Assembly (NCBI GenBank): GCA_001769385.1
Contig: MEPB01000019.1
Coordinates: 124,001-188,000, forward strand
Direction: 5' to 3'
Source of the DNA: Bacteroidetes bacterium RIFCSPLOWO2_12_FULL_35_15
GTDB lineage: Bacteria; Bacteroidota; Bacteroidia; 2-12-FULL-35-15
Length of the DNA: 64,000 nucleotides
Position 1 is the first letter of the stretch. Each line of letters opens with the position of its first letter. The notes under the pieces were generated by a model. That model was not told where the DNA came from, made no database searches, and saw only the letters and a program-made list of their open reading frames with translations. A program made the translations under genes and the position numbers. Below are positions 30,301 through 38,358 of the stretch, piece after piece.

Positions 30301-30850
30301 TGTAAATATTATTGTACTTGATACCGAGGTTTATTCGAATACCGGAGGACAAAAATCAAAATCAACTCCAATTGGAGCAAGTGCAAAATTCTCTGTGAAC
30401 GGAAAAACAAATGGTAAAAAAGATCTGGCACTTCAGGCCATTGCCCATGGATCTGCTTATGTAGCTCAGATCGCAATGGGTGCGAATGATGCACATACCA
30501 TAAAAACAATTCAGGAAGCGGAAGCATTCCCCGGCACATCGATAATCATTGCTTACAGTCATTGTATCGCTCATGGATATGATATGGTACATGGTGCCGA
30601 ACACCAGGTAAATGCAGTGAAATCAGGCTACTGGCCATTATTCCGTTATAACCCTTTGAAACCTAAAGGTGAACGATTTACGATTGATTGTAAAGAACCA
30701 TCATTACCTTTGAAAGAATTCTTATATAATGAAACCCGTTTTAGTATTTTAACCCGACAAGATCCTGCAAATGCTGCAAAATTGCTGACACTAGCTGAAC
30801 TTGGAATTAGCGATCACTGGGAACGATTAAATGCATTGAAGGCATTGTAA
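27323..30850 (+). CDS. nifJ: Pyruvate:ferredoxin (flavodoxin) oxidoreductase
   Basis: Homodimeric PFOR of 1175 residues that oxidises pyruvate to acetyl-CoA and CO2 and reduces ferredoxin. Domains run in canonical order: pyruvate/TPP domain (IYPITPSSTMGEFCDEW), gamma domain, linker, ferredoxin domain with CSQCGKCFLICPHAAIRC and CTGCNLCVEYCP, then the TPP-binding domain with CSGCGETPYVKL, ATGCSSIYG and GDGWAYDIG. All eight ferredoxin-type cysteines are present. Its presence points to fermentative or micro-oxic capacity. It follows the Hcr-like genes after 177 bases, an AT-rich gap with a weak six-base stem (27212-27240) but no obvious promoter. Confidence 0.97.
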   Translation: MKNKTKIMDGNEAAAYIAYKTSEVCAIYPITPSSTMGEFCDEWSADGQKNVFGEIPRIMEMQSEAGAAGAIHGALQGGALASTFTCSQGLLLMIPNMYKIAGELTPTVFHIAARTLATHALSIFGDHSDVMSVRQTGWGMLFGRNAQEAMDMAMIAQAATLRSKVPFLNIFDGFRTSHELMKVEVIPDEVILKMIDEGDLLTLRSRAMSTEKPSIRGTAQNPDVFFQGREASNKYYLNVPIAVNDAMKRFAELTGRAYKLYEYFGHENPDRIIVIMGSGANTVHEMIDDMNTKGEKVGYIYVRLYRPLDAKAFVNAIPKSVKKIAVLDRCKEPGSVGEPLYQDVVSAIAEEWTGEKLKIIGGRYGLASKEFTPAMVKAVFDELNVVVSKKHFTVGIEDDITHLSLDYDKKFSLEKQHLFRGLFFGLGADGTVSANKNSIKIIGDTTDYYVQGYFVYDSKKSGSLTVSHLRFGKKPILSTYLVSSANFIACHQFNFINKYDILKTAEQGATFLLNTPFEKEEVWKKLPKKIQEEIINKKINFYVIDASKVAREAGMGSRVNTILQTCFFAIAGILTKEEAIKRIKDAIQKTYSDKGEKVVLKNFEAVDKAIENLHQIDYSKYKTGIIESEKMVADNAPAFVKNVLAKIMSFEGDELPVSAFPIDGTYPVATTQWEKRNIADKVPSWDAELCSQCGKCFLICPHAAIRCKVYEKDKLSKAPGDFKHIAPIGKEFVKENEAYTLQVAVEDCTGCNLCVEYCPIESKTEPGHKAINMVAQLPIKEKEIENWNFFLSLPEIDRSRVNKNTVKGTQLLQPLFEFSGACSGCGETPYVKLLSQLYGDKMVVANATGCSSIYGGNLPSTPWATNNEGCGPAWANSLFEDNAEFGLGIKMAYDKKADIAKTLLNSIRDIIGESFVEEILNADQTTEDGIRKQREKIKVIRQRIAPFSNFAMKQLTLLADHLVKKSHWIIGGDGWAYDIGFGGLDHVLSTGENVNIIVLDTEVYSNTGGQKSKSTPIGASAKFSVNGKTNGKKDLALQAIAHGSAYVAQIAMGANDAHTIKTIQEAEAFPGTSIIIAYSHCIAHGYDMVHGAEHQVNAVKSGYWPLFRYNPLKPKGERFTIDCKEPSLPLKEFLYNETRFSILTRQDPANAAKLLTLAELGISDHWERLNALKAL

Positions 30851-30890
30851 AAAAACACCTCATTTGTTATTCAAATGAGGTGTTTTTTTT
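30851..30890 (+). terminator. Strong Rho-independent terminator after nifJ
   Basis: Perfect stem AAACACCTCATTTG / CAAATGAGGTGTTT with loop TTATT and a T8 run, beginning at the stop codon of nifJ. Confidence 0.95.
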
Positions 30891-31087
30891 AGATTATACC
30901 AATTCTAAATATATTATTTCCGAAATTTAGCCCAACACAATCTCGATGTGTCTGCTTCAACGCAGAATGCTCGAAATGACTGCGCTGGTGTCATTTTGAG
31001 CGGAGTCGAGAAACGAGCGAGGCAATTTAAATTGGACTAATTTACTGGTAAATGGTATTATTTGAATTACATCGGAAAGGTTTTATT
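30891..31087. repeat. Intergenic repeat-rich stretch with GTCATTTTGAG inverted repeat
   Basis: No gene is supported here. CTCGAAATGAC (30970-30980) and GTCATTTTGAG (30990-31000) form an imperfect inverted repeat, followed by CGGAGTCGAGAAAC, a wording common in Bacteroidota intergenic repeats. The stretch begins with ATACCAATT and near 31055 has a reverse partner, AAATGGTATTATT, so it may be a decayed inverted-repeat element next to a better preserved one. Confidence 0.55.
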
Positions 31088-31185
31088 ATACCAATTGAAA
31101 TAAAAGTCCAAGATCTTCTCCTTTTTTCAGGGAGAGGGTTTGGGTGAGGTTTTAAAAATGGATTATTTTATATTTCAATTGGTAT
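31088..31185. repeat. Small inverted-repeat (MITE-like) element of 98 bp
   Basis: ATACCAATTGAAATA at 31088-31102 is repeated perfectly in reverse orientation at 31171-31185. The interior holds GGGAGAGGGTTTGGGTGAGG, a G-rich segment typical of dispersed repeats. The right arm ends in the stop codon of the YdjM-like gene. It is too short to code for a transposase, so it would be non-autonomous. Confidence 0.6.
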
Positions 31186-32219
31186 TATTTCCCTTTAATT
31201 CTGATGAATAAAGATGAGAATGTTTCGGAAAAAGAAGTTTTGAATTTACTTCTATTCAATGCCAATGAATTATCCGCATTTTTATTTAATCTGAATGAAA
31301 ATACGAAAGAGGAGTCCGGCCCATCCCAGCCACCCATTTGTCCGAAACGAATATCATTAAAATAAATAGAAGAATCGTTTTTTGAAACCACATAATATCC
31401 TTGTGAGAATTGTTTTAAGATTTTTACTGATTCATCATTTGAAAATGGTAATAACAAGGAATCGTTTTGCATCACATGGTACCAATCAATGGTATTTGAT
31501 TTATCAAAAATGGAGTAATAACCAAACCAATAGCCTGTTTTATCAGGAGAATACGCCATCCATAAAAAATTATTTAATGGAGTTGGAGTAGTTACAAGAC
31601 CTGTTCCTGAAAGGGGCGAAGTATCTGATGTTTGAATATTTTTTTTTGTAAAAGATTCAGCCATTTCAGAATGTACATGCCACTTATTAAAGACTGTAAA
31701 AACCAAATAACAGGTGCTTATTATCAATCCCGCTTTATTCCAGTTCAATCGTTTTGCTGAACCATTTTTTGCAATTAAAGCAAGGAGGATACAAATTAAA
31801 AAAGGTACAGTATAAAATGGATCGGCAACAAAAATGGTATTAAAGGAAACCCGATAACTACTGAATGGTTCAAACCACCCTGTACCATAAGTAGTGAGTG
31901 CATCAATAAATATATGCGAGAACATTCCTAGGAAAAATAATACGGTCCAGCTTTTCCAATGTATTTCTGTTTTCTTGAACCATTTACTAAATAAGTATCC
32001 CAGGATTGGCGACATAAGTATAACAAATAACAACGAATGGGTAATGCCACGGTGAATCATTAATTGTTGGGCATTCGAAACACAAGGAGAAGCAAATACG
32101 TCAAAATCAGCAATCGTATCAGCAAAAGCACCCCATAGCATGGCTTTTCTGCCGATCTTTTTGCCCAATACTGCTTCTCCGATTGCAGCACCCAAAACCA
32201 AATGTGTTAATGAATCCAT
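31185..32219 (-). CDS. YdjM-family membrane-bound metal-dependent hydrolase (PF04307)
   Basis: Inner-membrane protein of 344 residues. The family's His/Asp motifs are MDSLTHLVLGAAIGEAVLG at the N-terminus, GAFADTIADFDV and HRGITHSLLF. Several hydrophobic helices cover residues 50-190 and a soluble C-terminal part follows. YdjM-like proteins are annotated as metal-dependent hydrolases but their substrate is unclear. The stop codon lies in the right arm of the adjacent inverted-repeat element. Confidence 0.83.
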   Translation of the reverse strand: MDSLTHLVLGAAIGEAVLGKKIGRKAMLWGAFADTIADFDVFASPCVSNAQQLMIHRGITHSLLFVILMSPILGYLFSKWFKKTEIHWKSWTVLFFLGMFSHIFIDALTTYGTGWFEPFSSYRVSFNTIFVADPFYTVPFLICILLALIAKNGSAKRLNWNKAGLIISTCYLVFTVFNKWHVHSEMAESFTKKNIQTSDTSPLSGTGLVTTPTPLNNFLWMAYSPDKTGYWFGYYSIFDKSNTIDWYHVMQNDSLLLPFSNDESVKILKQFSQGYYVVSKNDSSIYFNDIRFGQMGGWDGPDSSFVFSFRLNKNADNSLALNRSKFKTSFSETFSSLFIRIKGK

Positions 32220-32306
32220 AAAAATAGTTAAGGATATAAAATTAGCTTTTTTTATATAAAGTTTTAAACCAAGAAAAATATATAATCAGTGACCAAAATC
32301 AATTGA

Positions 32307-32337
32307 TTGAAAGCTGATGTTTTTTTACTTAATTTTA
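32307..32337 (+). promoter_or_regulatory. Promoter for the Cys-rich membrane protein gene
   Basis: TTG (32307-32309), a 20-base spacer and TAATTTTA (32330-32337, one mismatch to TAnnTTTG) fit the Bacteroidota promoter model. The TTG is what the ORF track used as start, so the true start is the ATG at 32376. Confidence 0.5.
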
Positions 32338-32375
32338 CTGGAATTAATTTAATACTAACCCTAAATCTTATAGCC

Positions 32376-32834
32376 ATGTTTTTTAAATTAGCTTTATTGT
32401 TATCGGTAGAAATGTTTGTATTGGTAGCTGCAATTTTCTTATTGGTATATATCATCAAGTCACAAGTAAGTAAATGGTTTACCTATGGTGCCGCCCTAAT
32501 TATTATAAAAGTTTTAATAATGATGATCTGTACGGTCTTTGGTGCAATTTGTATAAAACATTGTTCACAAAAAAATCAGCAGAAAGAGTGTCATTTTGGA
32601 GACAATAAGTGTGAAAAGGGAATGATGTCCAAGGGAGGGCAGCATGGATGTTCGAAAGAAATGATGCAAGAAAGCAAATGTGAACCTTCAATGAAAAGAT
32701 GCGAAATGGATAATAAAGAGTGCAAAGAAAAAAAGGGTTGTGAAGAGATGGAAAGAAAATCCATGTGTAAAGAAATGATTATAATTAATGACGATAGCTT
32801 AGCTAAAAAGCAAATTATTATCAAAAAGAAATAA
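32376..32834 (+). CDS. Small membrane protein with Cys/Met/His-rich tail, possible metal binder
   Basis: The 152-residue protein has two hydrophobic helices (about residues 2-28 and 38-62). A highly charged tail follows with nine cysteines, many methionines and several histidines (KHCSQKNQQKECHFG, CSKEMMQESKC, KSMCKEM). Cysteines are spaced roughly every 5-12 residues without a zinc-finger pattern. A role in binding a soft metal such as copper is an inference from composition only. No family recognised. The start at 32376 is preferred because of the upstream promoter. Confidence 0.65.
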   Translation: MFFKLALLLSVEMFVLVAAIFLLVYIIKSQVSKWFTYGAALIIIKVLIMMICTVFGAICIKHCSQKNQQKECHFGDNKCEKGMMSKGGQHGCSKEMMQESKCEPSMKRCEMDNKECKEKKGCEEMERKSMCKEMIIINDDSLAKKQIIIKKK

Positions 32835-32973
32835 ACCGGCAGCCTTCAAATTCTAGAAACTATTGCTCTCTTGGTAATAAAGGAATAAAGAAACAAGAAT
32901 TTGAAATTCGACTTTCTTAATTCCTAGGAAATAAGTATAATTAAAATTCTGTTTTTGTTTTTAGCTTTATTGT

Positions 32974-34083
32974 ATGCAATCAAAGTCGAAATTGTTTTTT
33001 ATTGCAATTGCAATAATATTAATAGCATTAATGGTTTGGTATTTAAAAACGATTGTTTTTTACATTATCATTTCTATTGTGCTTTCCTTAATTGGGCAAC
33101 CATTAGTGCAATTGTTCTCAAAAATTAGAATCAAAAATTTTCGTCTTCCAGCTTCTCTTTGTACAATCCTCTCACTTTTTTCGATGTTAGCAGTTATTGC
33201 TGCTTTATTTTCTCTGTTCATTCCACTTATTGCTGAAGAGGTAAGAATTGTAAATAAAATTAATCCAAATGAAGTTGTTGCAACATTTCAGGAACCTTTA
33301 AAAAGTCTGGAATCTATTTTGCAGAAATATCAAACAGGGTATGATAGTGGTGAATCTATTGAAAAATACCTGGCAGAAAAACTTTCTTCTGTACTTGGAT
33401 TCAATGAAATTTCAACATATGCGCAACAACTTGTTGGATTTATGGGAAGCATTATTGCTGCTTTTTTTTCAATTTCATTTATTACATTTTTCTTCATGAA
33501 AGATGAACATTTGATCTATAACAGCATTTTACTTTTAACACCACCCAAACACACCGAAAGAGTAAAAGATATTATGCGGGATACAAAGTATATTTTAACC
33601 AGGTACTTTATCGGAGTATTATTGGATATGGCATTTGTAGCGAGTTTAACGTCAATTGGATTATCAATTCTTGGTTTAGAAAACGCGATGCTAATTGGTC
33701 TATTTGCCGGAATTTTAAATGTAATCCCTTACGTTGGTCCTTTGCTGGGTGTTGGTTTTGCTCTAATCATTGGGGTTTCAGGTAATTTAGATTTAAATTT
33801 TTATTCTGAGATGATTCCTTTGATGGAAAAAATTGCCCTTATATTTTTAATTGTACAATTGATAGATTCACTTTTTTTTCAACCAATTGTAATTTCAAAC
33901 CGGGTAAAAGCGCATCCACTGGAAATATTTTTGGTAATTCTTATTGCGGCTAAAATTGGGGGTATCATTGGAATGGTAGCTGCTATTCCTATTTATACAA
34001 TTATTCGAATTATTGCGAAAGAGTTTTTTTATAATTTTAAAATTGTTCAGAAACTTACCGAGGATTTAGAAGAAGAATGTTAA
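32974..34083 (+). CDS. AI-2E family transporter (PF01594)
   Basis: Polytopic membrane protein of 369 residues with about eight hydrophobic segments. The layout is typical: two N-terminal helices, a third hydrophobic segment, an extramembrane region (about residues 85-150), then a helix cluster with the conserved GILNVIPYVGPLLG and QPIVISNRVKAHPLEIFLVIL motifs. The family includes the TqsA AI-2 exporter and Na+/H+ antiporters, so the substrate is open. It starts at ATG 32974; the DUF2461 gene follows after 24 bases. Confidence 0.9.
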   Translation: MQSKSKLFFIAIAIILIALMVWYLKTIVFYIIISIVLSLIGQPLVQLFSKIRIKNFRLPASLCTILSLFSMLAVIAALFSLFIPLIAEEVRIVNKINPNEVVATFQEPLKSLESILQKYQTGYDSGESIEKYLAEKLSSVLGFNEISTYAQQLVGFMGSIIAAFFSISFITFFFMKDEHLIYNSILLLTPPKHTERVKDIMRDTKYILTRYFIGVLLDMAFVASLTSIGLSILGLENAMLIGLFAGILNVIPYVGPLLGVGFALIIGVSGNLDLNFYSEMIPLMEKIALIFLIVQLIDSLFFQPIVISNRVKAHPLEIFLVILIAAKIGGIIGMVAAIPIYTIIRIIAKEFFYNFKIVQKLTEDLEEEC

Positions 34084-34107
34084 TTATTGTTTTAATTACT
34101 ATGTTAA

Positions 34108-34767
34108 ATGATTAATAAATCTACAATACAATTTCTGGCTCAACTCAGCAAAAATAATAATAAGGAGTGGTTTGATAAAAATCGTCCTTCTTACGAAATG
34201 GCAAAGAATAATTTCAAGGGGTTTGTTGAAGAACTTATTTTAAATGTTTCAAAATTTGATCCTTCCATAAAACATCTGGAAGCCAAAGATTGTATTTTTA
34301 GAATAAATCGGGATGTTCGTTTTTCAAAAAATAAAGATCCCTACAAAAATAATTTTGGAGCTATACTTGCACCGGGAGGAAAAAAGTCCTTTTCTGCCGG
34401 CTATTATTTTCAACTTCAACCTAATGCTTCTTTTGTTGCAGGTGGTGTTTGGCAGCCACCCAGTCCTCAGATCAATGCAATCAGGCAAGAAATTGATTAC
34501 AATGCAAAGGAGTTTAAAAAAATTATCGGTAACAAAGATTTTAAAAAATATTTCGGTGAATTATCAACTGAAGATAAATTAAAATCTGTTCCAAAAGGCT
34601 ATGATAAAACCCATCCGGAAATAGAATTATTAAAATATAAGAGTTTTATTGCTGTTCATCATTTGAAAGATAAAGAAGTAGTTGCGGAGGCTTTTCTTAA
34701 AAATATTACAACTGTTTTTAAAGCTATGTATTCTTTTAATTTGTTTTTAAGAAGAGCTTGTGACTAA
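34108..34767 (+). CDS. DUF2461 domain protein (TIGR02453)
   Basis: Cytoplasmic 219-residue protein. The N-terminal FLAQLSKNNNKEWFDKNRPSYE and the central FRINRDVRFSKNKDPYKNNFGA are hallmarks of DUF2461. The rest, including GGVWQPPSPQINAIRQEI and VPKGYDKTHPEIELLKYKSF, is also family-typical. The molecular function is not known. Probably co-transcribed with the AI-2E gene. Confidence 0.9.
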   Translation: MINKSTIQFLAQLSKNNNKEWFDKNRPSYEMAKNNFKGFVEELILNVSKFDPSIKHLEAKDCIFRINRDVRFSKNKDPYKNNFGAILAPGGKKSFSAGYYFQLQPNASFVAGGVWQPPSPQINAIRQEIDYNAKEFKKIIGNKDFKKYFGELSTEDKLKSVPKGYDKTHPEIELLKYKSFIAVHHLKDKEVVAEAFLKNITTVFKAMYSFNLFLRRACD

Positions 34768-34810
34768 TTTTTTCTGTTTTGAATAGAAGCAGACGGTAAA
34801 AACAGAGCAA

Positions 34811-34845
34811 AAAAAATCCCATGAATTTTTTCATGGGATTTTTTA
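34811..34845. terminator. Bidirectional terminator between DUF2461 gene and gldN
   Basis: Perfect stem AAATCCCATGAA / TTCATGGGATTT flanked by A and T runs. It lies between two convergent genes and should serve both. Confidence 0.92.
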
Positions 34846-34860
34846 ATAAAATAAAGATGC

Positions 34861-35724
34861 TTAGAAATGCCACAAATCATGTTCAAAAGTGAATATATCA
34901 TTTTTAACACGTTCTGCTTCTAATAAAGCATTTATACTTGATGTGTATTCGGATATTACCCTGTCGTACACATTTGTTTCCTTAACAACATAACTTGAAA
35001 ATAATCGTTTCCAGAAAATCTCATCGAAGGTTCTCCTTTCTGCATCATTATGTCGCATATAAACCTCCTCATTGGCTAATACTGGCCTTGCTTCCGGAAA
35101 ATAAATCCAAAAAAGAGGGGAATCACCAACAAACTCTCCAGTTCCTTCGGCTTTTTTTGCTTTAATAACTAACAAGCCAATAATTCGAACATCTAAAACG
35201 GATCGTTGTTTATCAAAAAACCAATCTTCTTTTAGTTCATACTTAGTAATTTCATCAGATGTGATGTCTTTTTTAATTGGAGCAGCAATCATGACACCAG
35301 GGTTATTTACATCCTCTGCTTGGTTTGTAGAATCCCAGGCGGACAACATTTTTTCAACTTCTGTTTTTGTCAGATCCATTCTAAATTCATCATCAGATCC
35401 ATTAAAACAGGTGATGGTGCCATTTGTTATAGCAGCAGTTTTAACCACATCAAACAAACTTTTTCTGTCCAATATTGGGCTTGTGGGATAATATAATGGT
35501 AAATTTATCTTCTCCCGAAGATCAATTATCCGCCATATTCTTTTACTCCACATTACATCTGCTTCACGTAGATGGGTATAGGAAATTGCTTTTTTTGTTC
35601 GCGTGTTTTCCTTTGTATAAACACCGTCAGGATATTTAGGGGGTTTAATAACCTCCTGAGCATCCATATCAACCTTTACCATGGTAAAGATTAATAAACA
35701 AAGAATGACTTTTAAAGTTCTCAT
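34861..35724 (-). CDS. gldN: T9SS/gliding motility protein GldN (PorN)
   Basis: Periplasmic T9SS component that forms, with lipoprotein GldK, the ring under the outer membrane. It has a signal peptide (MRTLKVILCLLIFTMVKVDMDAQ) and family segments VMWSKRIWRIIDLREKIN, LPLYYPT, DRKSLFDV, VLDVRIIGLLVI and DEIFWKRLFSSYV. 287 residues is normal. It is the last gene of the gldKLMN group, 23 bases after gldM. Confidence 0.95.
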   Translation of the reverse strand: MRTLKVILCLLIFTMVKVDMDAQEVIKPPKYPDGVYTKENTRTKKAISYTHLREADVMWSKRIWRIIDLREKINLPLYYPTSPILDRKSLFDVVKTAAITNGTITCFNGSDDEFRMDLTKTEVEKMLSAWDSTNQAEDVNNPGVMIAAPIKKDITSDEITKYELKEDWFFDKQRSVLDVRIIGLLVIKAKKAEGTGEFVGDSPLFWIYFPEARPVLANEEVYMRHNDAERRTFDEIFWKRLFSSYVVKETNVYDRVISEYTSSINALLEAERVKNDIFTFEHDLWHF

Positions 35725-35747
35725 AGGATTTGATTTTAATTAAATTC

Positions 35748-37373
35748 TTATTTAACTTTTATAACACAACCATTTATTTTTCGAGGGCCTTCTGGTGCCA
35801 TAACTCTAACATCTTCAATCAAAATTTTTGTTCCTTTTTTGGCTTTAGATAACATATCCCTCATGGCACTTGTTAATCCTGGTCCTTGACCTGGAGCATC
35901 CACAAACAAACCATTAATGTTCATAGACATATTCCAGGAAATAACAGGGAATTTTAAATCAAAAACAAAATCTTCCAGCTTAGGAATAATTCCTCCCACT
36001 GCTTGCAAATCTGCTTTATTAACCGGGCCATCTCCAACAACTCCGGCAAATGAAGCATTAGGACTTGGTACTTTCTTTACACGGAAAGGAACGGGAGGTC
36101 CAGCTGATTTAGCGCCATCTTTAGTTTTTTTACTAACATTCACCATTATCATTCCTTTTGCATCTCCCGATTTAACTGTTACTTCATAATGACCTTGGCC
36201 TTTATTAGCTATCGTTCCAACTCCACCACTCATCGTAGCCTGAACATCCAATGGCGCAACACCGGCAACTGAAATATCAACAGGATTAGGAACACCAATA
36301 TAAAATACGTTCATTTTTGTTGGAGACACCGCCATAGAAGGTTTTGCAACAGTATATTTTCCATGAAAAGGATAAGGTTTTACTGAACCATCAGGAGCTT
36401 TTACATTAATAACCCCACTATATTCTTGGTCTCCTTCTGCTCCTGTAGTAACAACGTATTTTCCAACACCGGCTGTAACAGGAACAGGTGTTCCGGTTCC
36501 AACAATTTTTGCAACTTTCGTGGTAGTATCAATATTTCCAATAAGAATTTCAGGATCTTGTGTAGAACTATGCGCAGAAACGAAAATGTCTGCAGTGTAC
36601 TCTTCACCTGCCAAAATATAACTGGTTGGTGCTACTACTTTAGCATCAATAGCATCAAATTTGAAATCGCCTGCATCTATTGATTTTAATAATAAAGTAA
36701 CAACATCGCTTTCTGCATTCTTGATGTCATTTTTTATTTTTGCTAAAACGCTAAATACAGCGGCAGCAGGGTTGTGTTCAAATAAATTGGCTTCCCACTT
36801 AACCATCTTTTCATCACCAATATTATACATTTCCTCTGTGCTTAACCCCAATTTTAAATTTTTCTGTTCATCTAAAGGAACAAGGGCCTTCATATCGATT
36901 TTAAACTTTTCTATTTTTTCTTTTAATTCTCTTGCTTTTCCGGTTGCGTGTTCACCATCTGCTCCTGCACCAATAAGAATTTCAGTCGGAATGTTGTTTT
37001 CATCCTTACTATCCAAATTCCTTAACTGAAACGTATCTGCTACGTCTTTTGGTAATTTTTGAATTCTCATAAACAATTCGCTCTTTATTTCATCAACATA
37101 ACCGCATAAATCAGCTGAAAGTTTTTTTGCTGTTTGAGCTTTATCAAACCAGGGTTTTGTTTTAACTTTATTTTCTTCATAAGCTTTTTGGAACTTGGAA
37201 TACAATATTCCATTCTTATTATCAAAGTTTGTATTTGTTACATTCAAACCTTCTTCAATAATAACAAAGGCGTTCAGAATCTCTTTTGATACGTTAAGCG
37301 CCAAGAGTGCAGTTAACACCAGGTACATCATACCAATCATCTTTTGCCTTGGGGTTTCTTTACCACCTGACAT
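35748..37373 (-). CDS. gldM: T9SS/gliding motor protein GldM (PorM)
   Basis: Inner-membrane motor component with a large periplasmic arm that contacts GldK/GldN. One helix lies near the N-terminus (MIGMMYLVLTALLALNVSKEI), preceded by an arginine at position 9 that matches the conserved arginine of F. johnsoniae GldM. Periplasmic domains D1-D4 follow, with Ig-like segments such as MNVFYIGVPNPVDISVAGV and the C-terminal VMAPEGPRKING. 541 residues is family length. GldL and GldM together convert proton flow to rotation. Confidence 0.96.
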   Translation of the reverse strand: MSGGKETPRQKMIGMMYLVLTALLALNVSKEILNAFVIIEEGLNVTNTNFDNKNGILYSKFQKAYEENKVKTKPWFDKAQTAKKLSADLCGYVDEIKSELFMRIQKLPKDVADTFQLRNLDSKDENNIPTEILIGAGADGEHATGKARELKEKIEKFKIDMKALVPLDEQKNLKLGLSTEEMYNIGDEKMVKWEANLFEHNPAAAVFSVLAKIKNDIKNAESDVVTLLLKSIDAGDFKFDAIDAKVVAPTSYILAGEEYTADIFVSAHSSTQDPEILIGNIDTTTKVAKIVGTGTPVPVTAGVGKYVVTTGAEGDQEYSGVINVKAPDGSVKPYPFHGKYTVAKPSMAVSPTKMNVFYIGVPNPVDISVAGVAPLDVQATMSGGVGTIANKGQGHYEVTVKSGDAKGMIMVNVSKKTKDGAKSAGPPVPFRVKKVPSPNASFAGVVGDGPVNKADLQAVGGIIPKLEDFVFDLKFPVISWNMSMNINGLFVDAPGQGPGLTSAMRDMLSKAKKGTKILIEDVRVMAPEGPRKINGCVIKVK

Positions 37374-37467
37374 AGTTTATATTATTTTGTACTATTAATA
37401 TTAATTTAATAAATCGTTAGGAAGAAAATTGCTCCTCAAAAAAAAGTAATAATAAGGAGTAACCTCA

Positions 37468-38301
37468 TTACTTTCTCATTGCGGTAAGCATGTTACCATA
37501 AATTGTATTCAATGATTCTAAATTAGTAGAAAGTTGAGCAATTTGTTCTTTATATTTCTTAGTGTCGTCAACCGAATCATTTAAGTTTTTCATTAAATCA
37601 TTTAAGCCATCATAGAATTTAGAGGTAGCTTTTAAATGATCATTTGATCCTTGCAACTGAAGTTCATACGAAGCATTTAACGCAGAAAGATTTTTTGAAA
37701 TTTTTGAAATGTTTTCACCAAGTGAATCGCTATCATCTTTTAAGATTGTTAATCCTAATAAAGATTCAGAAGCTTTAGAATATGAATTGGAAAGAGTATC
37801 TACATTTCCCAAAAGAGATTCTGATGCTTTTGTATAAGAATTGGATAATGTATCAACACTTTTTGAAGCTGATTTTACATTTAAAACGTATTCATCAGTT
37901 GCCATTGTAGCATCAGTGATATTTGTTAGTTTTCCGGTTTGATCAGTTAGATTACGAATACCATCTCCTAAGCTTGCAATTAGTTCCGGGCCAATTTTTG
38001 CTTCCTCAAGCATGTTATCCAGTTGCTCTGTGATTGTTCCTTTATCTTCCTCTAATACTCCTATAGCTTCTTCGCCATGCATACCGGCTAATTCAGGGTA
38101 AACTAAACTCCAATCCACTTCTTCATGAGGTGGCTCAAATGCCGAGAAAAAGAAGATTACCGCCTCAGTAGATAATCCGATAACAAGCATTGGACCAGCA
38201 CCTGGCCAGTGCATAATTTTAAACATCGCGCCAATGATTACGATTGCAGCACCAAATCCGTACAATTTGGCCATGAAATTTTTCCATTTTTTACCACCCA
38301 T
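37468..38301 (-). CDS. gldL: T9SS/gliding motor protein GldL (PorL)
   Basis: Inner-membrane proton-channel subunit of the T9SS motor. Two N-terminal helices contain GFGAAIVIIGAMFKIMHWPGAGPML and STEAVIFFFSAFEPP; the glutamate in the second helix (about residue 46) corresponds to the protonatable Glu essential in F. johnsoniae GldL. Residues 60-277 are a cytoplasmic coiled-coil-rich tail. An 18-residue tandem duplication (VDTLSNSYxKASESLLG) covers residues 149-184. Lies 94 bases upstream of gldM. Confidence 0.95.
   Translation of the reverse strand: MGGKKWKNFMAKLYGFGAAIVIIGAMFKIMHWPGAGPMLVIGLSTEAVIFFFSAFEPPHEEVDWSLVYPELAGMHGEEAIGVLEEDKGTITEQLDNMLEEAKIGPELIASLGDGIRNLTDQTGKLTNITDATMATDEYVLNVKSASKSVDTLSNSYTKASESLLGNVDTLSNSYSKASESLLGLTILKDDSDSLGENISKISKNLSALNASYELQLQGSNDHLKATSKFYDGLNDLMKNLNDSVDDTKKYKEQIAQLSTNLESLNTIYGNMLTAMRK
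37750..37857 (-). repeat. In-frame 54-bp tandem duplication within gldL
   Basis: Two consecutive 18-residue units, VDTLSNSYTKASESLLGN and VDTLSNSYSKASESLLGL, differ at two residues while their codons differ at many synonymous sites. The duplication is therefore old and under protein-level constraint. It extends the cytoplasmic coiled coil. Confidence 0.85.
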
Positions 38302-38358
38302 GATTTTTAAATTTTAATTAATTATTATTATTTAGATTAGAGATTACAAATTTATTAA

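Noticed and set aside
30961-31040. CRISPR-like short repeats
   Set aside because: Repeats are inverted, few and unevenly spaced, with no cas genes in the window.
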